Assembly: GCA_031268995.1 (NCBI GenBank)
Contig: JAIRWK010000131.1
Location: 1 to 42,447 of the forward strand
DNA length: 42,447 nucleotides
Origin: Planctomycetaceae bacterium
Lineage (GTDB): Bacteria > Planctomycetota > Planctomycetia > Pirellulales > Thermoguttaceae
Direction of reading: 5' to 3'
Below, in pieces: positions 26,583 through 33,750 of this stretch. Numbering within the stretch: the stretch's first letter is position 1; the number at the start of each line of letters is the position of its first letter. The translations under genes were made by a program, and so were the position numbers. The notes under the pieces were generated by a model, which saw only the letters and a list, made by a program, of their open reading frames with translations, made no database searches and was not told the DNA's origin.

Positions 26583-26680
26583 AGCACGCAGATGACACAG
26601 GTTGTTAAAGATAGCCGCAGATCAAATTCTATTTTTTGATCTTGCGAATATCTCCCCAAAATCTGCGTTATCTGCGTGCT
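26583..26680. repeat. Family D palindromic repeat, copy 5
   Basis: AGCACGCAGATGACACAGG, ATAGCCGCAGATCAAATTC, then TGATCTTGCGAATATCTCC and AATCTGCGTTATCTGCGTGC. Located 25 bp after the stop codon of the export lipoprotein gene. Confidence 0.75.
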
Positions 26681-26958
26681 GTCTTTTTAAATGGACATTT
26701 TTCTGACAAATTCGGAATAATCTGAAAAGTCAGCTAATCCATATTGTCATTAAAGTCGATATAACCAGATGAAACCGGTTTCGTTTTTTGGTTTCGTGTA
26801 ATTGGCTATTGTATCCCCCCTTATTTTACCGGATTAACAATCATTTCGTTTATTCGTGTTGACATTTGTCTAGTTGGGTCAACTGGGATTTATGTTGAGG
26901 CGATTTTTGGCTACGGTATAAAAAATTATGGGGGTTGTAAAAGGTGGTTATTGCAATT
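26681..26958. other. Intergenic stretch with small inverted repeat
   Basis: No gene. GTTGAC and GTCAAC (about 26859-26884) form a 6-bp inverted pair around a 14-bp spacer, a possible operator. CCCCCCTTATTTTACCGG lies just before it. No clear promoter is seen. Confidence 0.3.
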
Positions 26959-27061
26959 TATACTCAAAGTGTTTTAAAATTCCCGAAGAAGGACACGCAA
27001 ACGCGACAACATAAAGCGGTTGCTGAAGGGCGAAACTTACTGCCCGCACCGGCTTCGGTAA
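26959..27061. repeat. Family A element, copy 10 (diverged)
   Basis: TATACTCAAAGTGTTTTAAA to GCACCGGCTTCGGTAA. The block AAGAAGGACACGCAAACG shows several substitutions compared with other copies. Confidence 0.7.
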
Positions 27062-27133
27062 ATTTGTGCGTATCGTTTGGGTACGGCTTTTTCCGAATTT
27101 AGTTTCCTGTGTTAAAGTGAGGGCTATCAGAAT

Positions 27134-29779
27134 ATGAAACGTTACTTGGCTAAATTGATTTCTGTCAACTTTGTCGCGGTTTTTTTTGCGGTTCTTTTCG
27201 GATTTTTGGGATCCGACTTGTTAGTATTTGCGCAAAAATCGGAACCGTTATCGATTCATGTTCTGTCTTCTGAGTCATCAAATGAGTCGTCAAAAGACAT
27301 TTCGCCTGATGTTTTATCTAATTGGGGCGGCGACAATTTTTTTGTTATTTTGGGTCAACAGCGGGCGGCAACGGCGAAAAAGCCCGGATTGTTTGAAAGG
27401 ATTCGCAACACGATTTGGGGCGAAGGTTTTGAAGAGGAAGAGGAAACCGATCCGTCGAATATGAATGCGTCTGAAAATTCTGCGGGGCGTGCCGGTAATA
27501 GACCGCGTCAAATTACGCCCGCTCAACCGATTGTTCCGCCCAAGCCGGTTACCGTGTCGAAAGAGCCGCAACACCCGGAAGCTCCAACAACCAGAGACTC
27601 GTCCAACGAATCGCAAAACCGGACAAATATTTCAGGCTCATCAATTCTAACAACAAGATCAAATTCGTTGCCGCGTGGTGCTTATTCTAATCTTAATGAC
27701 GACATGGAAGCATCTGAAAATGAGAGTAAAAGTTCTTACGAGAGGTTGCGCGGATTGCGGCGGGAAATATTTAGCAGAGATGGGACGTTGAACGATGCGT
27801 CTTCTTATCCAAGCAATCCGATGCCAAGCGATCCGTATGTTGCCCCGCAACCAAGTAGAAGACATTCGCCGACGTATCCTGATGAATTTGTGCAAGATGA
27901 TAATTATCCAAACAGAGGTTCTGCGGGCGGTCGATTGCAAGACAGTACGAATCCTTTTGCACGGCATGATCCTTGGGGTTACGGCGATCCCAATGGTCAG
28001 CCGTATCCGAACGCACAGCCGCAACCGGAACAGTATTCGGATTTACCTTACGAGGTTACCACGAGGCGTTTGTACGGAAACGGCGGAAGCCGTCAAGGGA
28101 CTACGGCAACTAATAATAATTCGGCTAATAATTCGGCGGACAAAAATTGGAATCGTCCGGCAGTTCAGCCCGACCCGATTGCATCGAATCATTCGCCTCA
28201 TGTAGCGCAAAATTTATCAAACAACACGCCGACAGAAACAAGATTAGCGTCCACCATCGAAAGACAACTTACCGTCAGTCCGTTGATTCAAGTTGTTACG
28301 GATGGAGATTCGCGTGCTATTGTTGGGCGTGAAACTAAATACCGTGTTAGGGTGAGCAATCAAGGAGGGGCAACTGCGGAGCGGGTTGTGTTGACGATTG
28401 AGATTCCTGATTGGATAACGTTCAATTTGTCGGAATTTAGTTCGGGCAGGACGGAGATTAAGAAGGAAAATTCAAAATCGGGTTCGCGTGATTTCGTTTG
28501 GAATATTGGGCAAATAGAGCCGAACAAGGAGGAGTTGTTGGAGTTATTGCTTAAACCTCAAGAGCGGCGGATGATTGATTTGAAGATTCAATATGATTTT
28601 TACAGACCGCCTATTACGCCGAAGATTGTTGTTGAGGAAGCTGTGTTGGACATGGAGTTGCAGGGACCTGATGAGATTTTGTGGGGTACGAAGGTTGCTT
28701 ACAAACTTGTTGTGCGTAATACCGGCAGTGGTGATGCGGAGAAGGTGAAATTGGAGTTGATGGAGACGGGTTCGGAGTTGAAGGAATTTACTTTTCCGTT
28801 GATTGAAGCCGGCAAGGAAAAATCGATAATGGTTGATGTTTATGCGGGGAAGTTGCAGCGGGCGGTTGATATTAACATTCGGGCGAGCAGTGCTTATGAG
28901 GTGAATGCGAAGGTTGAGAAGAAGGTTAAGATATTGCGTCCGGAGGTTACGATGTCGGTTGAAACGAGGGAAATGCAATTTGTCGGCACGCCGGCGGAGT
29001 TTACTGTTAAGATAAAAAATTCAGGTGATGCGGAGGCGAAGAATCTTGAGTTAACGGTAACTATTCCGATTGGGGCAAAATATATTTCCAGTACGAATGG
29101 CGGCGAGTTGACACCGCAGAATCAAGTCAGGTGGAGTATTGATTCGTTGCCGATCAACGGTGATTTTGTAGCATCGATTGTGTGTACGCCGCATCGTGAG
29201 GGCGTGTGCAAGATTGACACCATTTTAAAGGACAAGGAAGACTCGGTGGCGCAATGTACAACTGTGATTACGGCGGAGGCGATTGCGGATTTGAGGATGA
29301 CGGTTGAGCCGCCTAATGGACCGATTGAGGTTGGTCAGGAGGCGGTGTTTGTGATCAATGTTACGAATCGCGGGACGAAGTTAGCGGGCAATGTTGCGTT
29401 GTTTGTTTTTTGCAGTTCGGGGTTGAAGCCGATTTCGACGCTTGGGGACAAGAACAGGATAGGCAATGGTGTTGTTGAATTTGATGTGATTCCGGCGATT
29501 AGTGCGGGTCAAACGGTTGTGATGAAGGTTATTACCAAAGCGGAGCAGGGCGGCAATCATAGGATTCGTGCGGAATTGATGAGTCCGTACACGGCGGATG
29601 TTGCGGCGGGCAAGGTTGAGCCGCTGACGAAATTATTATCCGAGCAGACGTTGAGTTTTTATCAAGGAAGGGGCGTTGTTTCAACAAGACAGACCCAAAA
29701 CACGCCGGATTTACAACCCGCACCGCCGGAACCAATAAACACACCGGAACCGCCAATAACCGACCCCTTCCCACAATAA
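27134..29779 (+). CDS. Secreted DUF11/CARDB-like repeat protein
   Basis: 881 residues. A signal peptide (about 1-33, ending LLVFAQ) is followed by about 330 residues rich in N, P, S, R and Q, probably disordered. The C-terminal half has four Ig-like modules of the DUF11/CARDB sort, each holding a Y/F-x-V-x-V-x-N-x-G core: KYRVRVSNQGGATAERVVL, YKLVVRNTGSGDAEKVKL, FTVKIKNSGDAEAKNLEL and FVINVTNRGTKLAGNVAL. The tail is proline-rich. Such proteins are common in planctomycete envelopes and are presumed structural or adhesive; no enzyme motif is visible. The start ATG at 27134 is 14 bp after GAGG. Confidence 0.82.
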   Translation: MKRYLAKLISVNFVAVFFAVLFGFLGSDLLVFAQKSEPLSIHVLSSESSNESSKDISPDVLSNWGGDNFFVILGQQRAATAKKPGLFERIRNTIWGEGFEEEEETDPSNMNASENSAGRAGNRPRQITPAQPIVPPKPVTVSKEPQHPEAPTTRDSSNESQNRTNISGSSILTTRSNSLPRGAYSNLNDDMEASENESKSSYERLRGLRREIFSRDGTLNDASSYPSNPMPSDPYVAPQPSRRHSPTYPDEFVQDDNYPNRGSAGGRLQDSTNPFARHDPWGYGDPNGQPYPNAQPQPEQYSDLPYEVTTRRLYGNGGSRQGTTATNNNSANNSADKNWNRPAVQPDPIASNHSPHVAQNLSNNTPTETRLASTIERQLTVSPLIQVVTDGDSRAIVGRETKYRVRVSNQGGATAERVVLTIEIPDWITFNLSEFSSGRTEIKKENSKSGSRDFVWNIGQIEPNKEELLELLLKPQERRMIDLKIQYDFYRPPITPKIVVEEAVLDMELQGPDEILWGTKVAYKLVVRNTGSGDAEKVKLELMETGSELKEFTFPLIEAGKEKSIMVDVYAGKLQRAVDINIRASSAYEVNAKVEKKVKILRPEVTMSVETREMQFVGTPAEFTVKIKNSGDAEAKNLELTVTIPIGAKYISSTNGGELTPQNQVRWSIDSLPINGDFVASIVCTPHREGVCKIDTILKDKEDSVAQCTTVITAEAIADLRMTVEPPNGPIEVGQEAVFVINVTNRGTKLAGNVALFVFCSSGLKPISTLGDKNRIGNGVVEFDVIPAISAGQTVVMKVITKAEQGGNHRIRAELMSPYTADVAAGKVEPLTKLLSEQTLSFYQGRGVVSTRQTQNTPDLQPAPPEPINTPEPPITDPFPQ

Positions 29780-29850
29780 AAAAGCGGCAAGCGGTGAGTG
29801 GTGAGTGCCTGGTAGAAACCGCCCAATACCGACGTGTAACTAACTCATGT

Positions 29851-29900
29851 TATACCGTAGGCGGTAGTGAGATAGGCTTCGCAATACCGGTTGCGGTATA
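29851..29900. repeat. Family A, shortened copy at the xseA start
   Basis: TATACCGTAGGCGGTAGTG to TACCGGTTGCGGTATA, only about 50 bp, with both ends kept and the middle lost. It ends 5 bp before the xseA ATG, so the element itself is the leader. GGTATAAATTC places a TATAAA next to the start codon. Confidence 0.65.
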
Positions 29901-29905
29901 AATTC

Positions 29906-31243
29906 ATGAGTCGATCATTATTTGATTTTGAAGCAGAGGAAAAGTTACCGGTTGGGAAGTCGTTGGCGAAGGAGTCGTTGGCGAAGAAGCCGCCGGTGGA
30001 GGAGTTGCCGGCGGAGGAGTTGCCTGAATCTGTTACTGAATTAACGTTGCGGGTGAAGGGGATTTTGGAGGCGGGATTTGGTGATGTTTGGGTGGTTGGC
30101 GAGGTATCGAATTTTTCGCGTCCGAAGTCGGGTCATGTTTATTTTACGCTGAAGGACAAAAACGCAAGTATTTCGGCGATTATTTGGCAATCATCTTATT
30201 CAAGGTTACGGTTTAAGATTGAGGAGGGGATGGAGTTAGTTTGTCGTGGGCGTGTTGAGGTTTATCCGCCGCATGGCAGGTATCAATTGATATTGAAGAA
30301 GGTTGAGCCGCGTGGTGTAGGCGGTCTTGAGTTAGCGTTTCGGCAGTTGCGGGACAAGTTGGGGCGTGAGGGTTTATTTGATTTATCGCGCAAACGTTCA
30401 ATTCCGCCGTTTGTCAAAAATATCGCGTTGATTACGAGTTTGACGGGTGCGGCGGTGCGTGATTTTTTGCAAGTGTTACGTCGTCGGACGTTATTGGTTG
30501 ACGTGTTGCTTGTGCCGGTGCAAGTTCAAGGCGAAGGTTCGGCGGCGGAGATTGTTTCGGCGATTGGGGCGGTGCATGAGGTTTCGAGGTATCGGCGGGT
30601 TGACTGTATAGTTATTGTGCGAGGCGGCGGTAGTGCTGAAGACCTTTGGACTTTCAACGAGGAAATTTTGGTGCGGGCGGTTGCGGGTTCGGAGATACCG
30701 GTTATTTCGGGGATTGGGCATGAGGTTGACGTTACGCTTTGTGATTTAGTTGCGGATGTGCGGGCGTTGACACCTAGTGAGGCGGCGGAGCGTGTTGCGA
30801 GGGAGGATGCGGAGTTGGGCAACAGGATTTTGCAATTGGGAAACATTATCGAACGCAACATTGACAAAAAAATCAGAGACTACAAAAACTTGCTCAACCA
30901 TTACGGAAAACATCCGATAATCATAAAACCGCAACGCATTATCGAAAACAAAAATAAGTTAGTAACTCGATTGGACACGACAATAAATGATTTGTTAGAC
31001 CGCAATTTAGAAAGATTACGCCAACGCATGACCAAAAATGTAACGGCATTGGAAGCGTTAAGCCCGCTTGCAACATTGACTAGGGGATACAGCATCACGG
31101 AATCAAAAACAGGAAAAATCCTCCGAAGCATAAAAGAAATTAACCCAAAAGACACAATCAAAACAAGATTAAAAGACGGACAATTCAAAAGCAATGTAAC
31201 AGAAATAATTAGTGGTGAAGGATTAGACATCGCCCCAAAATAA
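29906..31243 (+). CDS. xseA: Exodeoxyribonuclease VII large subunit
   Basis: 445 residues from the ATG at 29906 (a TTG 15 bp earlier lies inside a repeat). With XseB, XseA degrades single-stranded DNA in both directions. After an unusual K/E/P/L-rich N-terminal extension (about 10-42) comes the OB-fold (TLRVKGILEAGFGDVWVVGE, FSRPKSGHVYFTLKD). The catalytic domain follows (IALITSLTGAAVRDFLQVL, RVDCIVIVRGGGSAEDLWTF, PVISGIGHEVDVTLCDLVAD, RALTPSEAAERV), then a coiled coil and a short C-terminal module (SPLATLTRGYSIT). No xseB follows; the next 500 bp are repeats. The extension contains two 15-bp near-duplications. Confidence 0.95.
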   Translation: MSRSLFDFEAEEKLPVGKSLAKESLAKKPPVEELPAEELPESVTELTLRVKGILEAGFGDVWVVGEVSNFSRPKSGHVYFTLKDKNASISAIIWQSSYSRLRFKIEEGMELVCRGRVEVYPPHGRYQLILKKVEPRGVGGLELAFRQLRDKLGREGLFDLSRKRSIPPFVKNIALITSLTGAAVRDFLQVLRRRTLLVDVLLVPVQVQGEGSAAEIVSAIGAVHEVSRYRRVDCIVIVRGGGSAEDLWTFNEEILVRAVAGSEIPVISGIGHEVDVTLCDLVADVRALTPSEAAERVAREDAELGNRILQLGNIIERNIDKKIRDYKNLLNHYGKHPIIIKPQRIIENKNKLVTRLDTTINDLLDRNLERLRQRMTKNVTALEALSPLATLTRGYSITESKTGKILRSIKEINPKDTIKTRLKDGQFKSNVTEIISGEGLDIAPK

Positions 31244-31314
31244 ATTACCGTTAGTTCCCTAAAGGTAACTATTCAGTCGATTGTCACAAAATGATTTTTT
31301 ATTTTCATGATCAA

Positions 31315-31375
31315 TGCCCCGTTAGGGACGGGACGGAGAAAAACAATTGCTCATCACGGTTCATAAACCTCATAT
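31315..31375. repeat. Module H, first part (inverted relative to 12887-12984)
   Basis: GCCCCGTTAGGGACGGG, GGAGAAAAACAATTGCTC and ATCACGGTTCATAAACCTC are the inverse of the module beside array G1. It is cut at CCTCATA by a family E copy. Confidence 0.75.
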
Positions 31376-31512
31376 ACTGTAGCTGATATGAAATTCATTT
31401 TTTTAAGACAGGATTACAGGATAGTCAGGATATAATAAAATCCTGTATATCCTGCTATCCTGTTATCCTGTCAAAAAAAATAAAAACTGAATTTCATAGT
31501 GTTATGATTATA
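31373..31512. repeat. Family E, complete copy nested in module H
   Basis: Left end TATACTGTAGCTGATATG plus AAATTCA, GACAGGATTACAGGATAGTC, then ATCCTGTATATCCTGCTATC, CTGTTATCCTGTC, and right end CTGAATTTCATAGTG with TTATGATTATA. The right end read inverted (TATAATCATAACACTATG) matches the left end of other E copies. TA flanks both sides. Confidence 0.8.
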
Positions 31513-31555
31513 ACCCAGTCCCTTTTATCCCTTTATCCAAAAAACAAGAACGAGG
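31512..31555. repeat. Module H, second part
   Basis: AACCCAGTCCCTTTTATCCC and TTTATCCAAAAAACAAG with AACGAGG resume the module after the nested E copy. At the other locus this follows CCTCATAAC directly. Confidence 0.7.
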
Positions 31556-31695
31556 CTTTCGCCGCCCCTTACGAGACTTTCGCCGCCCCTTACGAGACCT
31601 TCGTCTCCCCTTACGAGACTTTCGTCTCCCCTTACGAGACCTTCGTCTCCCCTTACGAGACCTTCGTCTCCCCTTACAAGACCTTCATCTCCCCG
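31556..31695. repeat. 21-bp tandem hairpin array G2
   Basis: Six units of 21 bp (starts 31556, 31577, 31598, 31619, 31640, 31661) and a partial seventh, oriented opposite to G1. Each has a CTTTC or CCTTC linker, GTCTC arm, CCCTTAC spacer and GAGA(C) arm. The first two units have GCCGC instead of GTCTC, which breaks the hairpin. It ends in a shortened family A copy. Confidence 0.85.
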
Positions 31696-31734
31696 TATAC
31701 AGAAGCCGGTATGGGCAATAGGCTTCGGCATACG
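31695..31734. repeat. Family A, shortened copy
   Basis: GTATACAGAAGCCGGTATGG and CAATAGGCTTCGGCATACGG: the left hairpin of family A only, about 25 bp before the next start codon. Confidence 0.55.
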
Positions 31735-31759
31735 GATTAAAAAAGCAAAGGAGCTAAAC

Positions 31760-33499
31760 ATGACAACAACATCAAAACAACCCAAGAAGTGGTACAAACG
31801 TAAACGTATTTGGTTAGCCGTGGTTGCGGTTTTATTGTTTTATTTTTGTTTCGTGCCGTCGCGCACGCGGTTTTCTTACGAGACAACCGGAGTTGTCGGA
31901 CATATTCCGTTGACATCTAGCGGTGAAGTTGATTATTTTGCCCTGTACGAAAAGACGTATATCGACAAGTTGTCCCCGCCGGAAGAAAACGGTCAACGAC
32001 TGATGATCGCCGCATTAGGACCGCGTGTTTTGGAACAAGGCGATCTTGCCGATTTGGTTGCTTGGGAGGATATGCCGACCAATGAAATAAGCAAAAAATG
32101 GTTCAACGAGCGATGGATTCCGCTTTGCGAACATCTTTATATTGACCCGTATCGCAAACCGATGTTTTACGAAAAACGCGGCTATTCTTCGTACATGAGC
32201 CAATACTTCAAAGAGCAAGAAAAAAATCGCGATGAAAATTCGGCACCCAATCCGAATTACGTGCGTGATGAAAGTAATGCACTTCGCAAGAAACTCACTG
32301 CTGCGTCTTGGAAAAGAGAGGATGTTCCGGAAGTTGGGAAGTGGTTGGATGAGTATTCTGAAGTGTTGGATTATTTTGGAATGAGTGTGCGTAAACCAAA
32401 ATTTGCGAGTTTGCGGTGGAGTGTTGGGAAAGAAAGGTTTCTGTTTGGGCTTCTGCTTCCCGACGTTCAGGCAAACCGTGATTTTGCCAATAGTCTTTCT
32501 GTGCGGATTTCCGAACGTGTTGGGCGCGGTGATATTGAAGGTGCGTGGTATGATGTCATGAGTTTAAAATATCTTGCACGACATTGCATGAATGATTCGG
32601 TTCTCACTGCCAATATGGTCGGAATAGGTATTGATGGTGTTGCTAACGCTTCGGTGAAATTGATTCTCGCAAATTGTAAACCAACAGAAGAACAGCTTGC
32701 GAAATTTATTCGCGATTTGGATAGTTTACCGCCGACAGATGCCTTTGCGGCAGGTCTTGTATTTGAACAATTACTTTTGTTCCAATTATTACAGACATGC
32801 CATAGTAAATCGTTTACTGAAATGTTTAGGAATTTAAAAGAACACCCTAAAAATCTATTAGAAGAATGTTTAGTGGTTGCGAAATTACCGTTTGACATGA
32901 ATATTGCGGGGAGGCGGCTGAAAAAAATATTTGACGAGATCGGATTGGAAAATTTTGAAAAAGACAAATTTCTTGCCTCCCATAATCCGGTACTGCATCG
33001 GCAATTTGCCGAACGATTGGAAAAAGTAGTAACACAAATAAAAGACAAAAACAAAAACCATTTAATTTTTTTCCACCTACCGTTAATGCACACCCGTTCC
33101 GAGTTGGTTGCGGAAGTTATATTTTTGCTCGGCTTTCCGGCAACAGGCAATTCTTTTGAACGCAACGAGGCGCAGAACGCAATGTTACGGATTGCGATTA
33201 TGTCAGAGCGTTATAATTTGGCAAACGGCAAGTATCCTGACAAACTCGAAGACCTTGTACCAAAATATCTTGACATGGTGCCGATTGACCCAAGTACAGG
33301 ATGCACAACGTTCGTTTACAAACTACGCGACGCAACAAAAGAACCCGAACCTGACACCAAACAATCAACAGAACCAACAACAAACAAATCACCCGAACCG
33401 CCAAAATTGCCGTACATTTTGTACTCACTAGGTCCCAACGGCAAAGACGACAACGGAACAGCAGAATTCAGTAATAGAGAATTCGATTTTGTTTTTTAA
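31760..33499 (+). CDS. Membrane-anchored protein of unknown function with pseudopilin-like tail
   Basis: 579 residues. A basic N-terminus (KQPKKWYKRKR) and one membrane helix (about 17-30, WLAVVAVLLFYFCFV) suggest a type II anchored protein with a large outer part. Most of it is helical, with no enzyme motif I recognise. The last 100 residues (NAMLRIAIMSERYNLANGKY, PDKLEDLVPKYLDMVPIDP, YILYSLGPNGKDDNG) resemble the C-terminal part of GspG-type pseudopilins, which often have NGxYP and SxGxDG segments. This mix occurs in uncharacterised planctomycete proteins. AAAGGAG sits 6 bp before the ATG at 31760. It may sense or stabilise an envelope complex, but that is a guess. Confidence 0.75.
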   Translation: MTTTSKQPKKWYKRKRIWLAVVAVLLFYFCFVPSRTRFSYETTGVVGHIPLTSSGEVDYFALYEKTYIDKLSPPEENGQRLMIAALGPRVLEQGDLADLVAWEDMPTNEISKKWFNERWIPLCEHLYIDPYRKPMFYEKRGYSSYMSQYFKEQEKNRDENSAPNPNYVRDESNALRKKLTAASWKREDVPEVGKWLDEYSEVLDYFGMSVRKPKFASLRWSVGKERFLFGLLLPDVQANRDFANSLSVRISERVGRGDIEGAWYDVMSLKYLARHCMNDSVLTANMVGIGIDGVANASVKLILANCKPTEEQLAKFIRDLDSLPPTDAFAAGLVFEQLLLFQLLQTCHSKSFTEMFRNLKEHPKNLLEECLVVAKLPFDMNIAGRRLKKIFDEIGLENFEKDKFLASHNPVLHRQFAERLEKVVTQIKDKNKNHLIFFHLPLMHTRSELVAEVIFLLGFPATGNSFERNEAQNAMLRIAIMSERYNLANGKYPDKLEDLVPKYLDMVPIDPSTGCTTFVYKLRDATKEPEPDTKQSTEPTTNKSPEPPKLPYILYSLGPNGKDDNGTAEFSNREFDFVF

Positions 33500-33513
33500 A
33501 AAATCAAGGTTAC

Positions 33514-33618
33514 TATACTCAAGCTGTTTTGAAATTCCCGAAGCTGAACACGCAAGCGCAACAACGTGAGGCGGTTGTTCAAGGGCGAAGCCTATCGCCT
33601 TACCGGCTACGGTGTATA
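33514..33618. repeat. Family A element, copy 11 (short variant, consensus-like)
   Basis: TATACTCAAGCTGTTTTGAA, GAAGCTGAACACGCAAGCGC, GGCGGTTGTTCAAGGGCG and ACCGGCTACGGTGTATA. It begins 14 bp after a stop codon and is followed 21 bp later by another A copy in the same orientation. Confidence 0.85.
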
Positions 33619-33639
33619 CCGAAGCTGGCATACCGCTGT

Positions 33640-33742
33640 TATACTCAAGCTACTTTAAAATTCATGGAGCTGGACACGCAAGCGTAACAACGTGAAGCGG
33701 TTGTTCAGGGGCGAAGCCTATTGCCTTACCGGCTACGGTATA
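33640..33742. repeat. Family A element, copy 12 (short variant)
   Basis: TATACTCAAGCTACTTTAAA to ACCGGCTACGGTATA, same orientation as copy 11. Its end is 8 bp before the methyltransferase ATG, and with the flank it forms TATAAT (33739-33744). Confidence 0.85.
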
Positions 33743-33750
33743 ATTTAAAC

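Noticed and set aside
31504-31740. Open reading frame with YETFVSP repeats, and the opposite-strand GDEGLVR version
   Set aside because: Same reason: both strands and several frames are open because the unit is 21 bp. The hairpin arms are the conserved feature.
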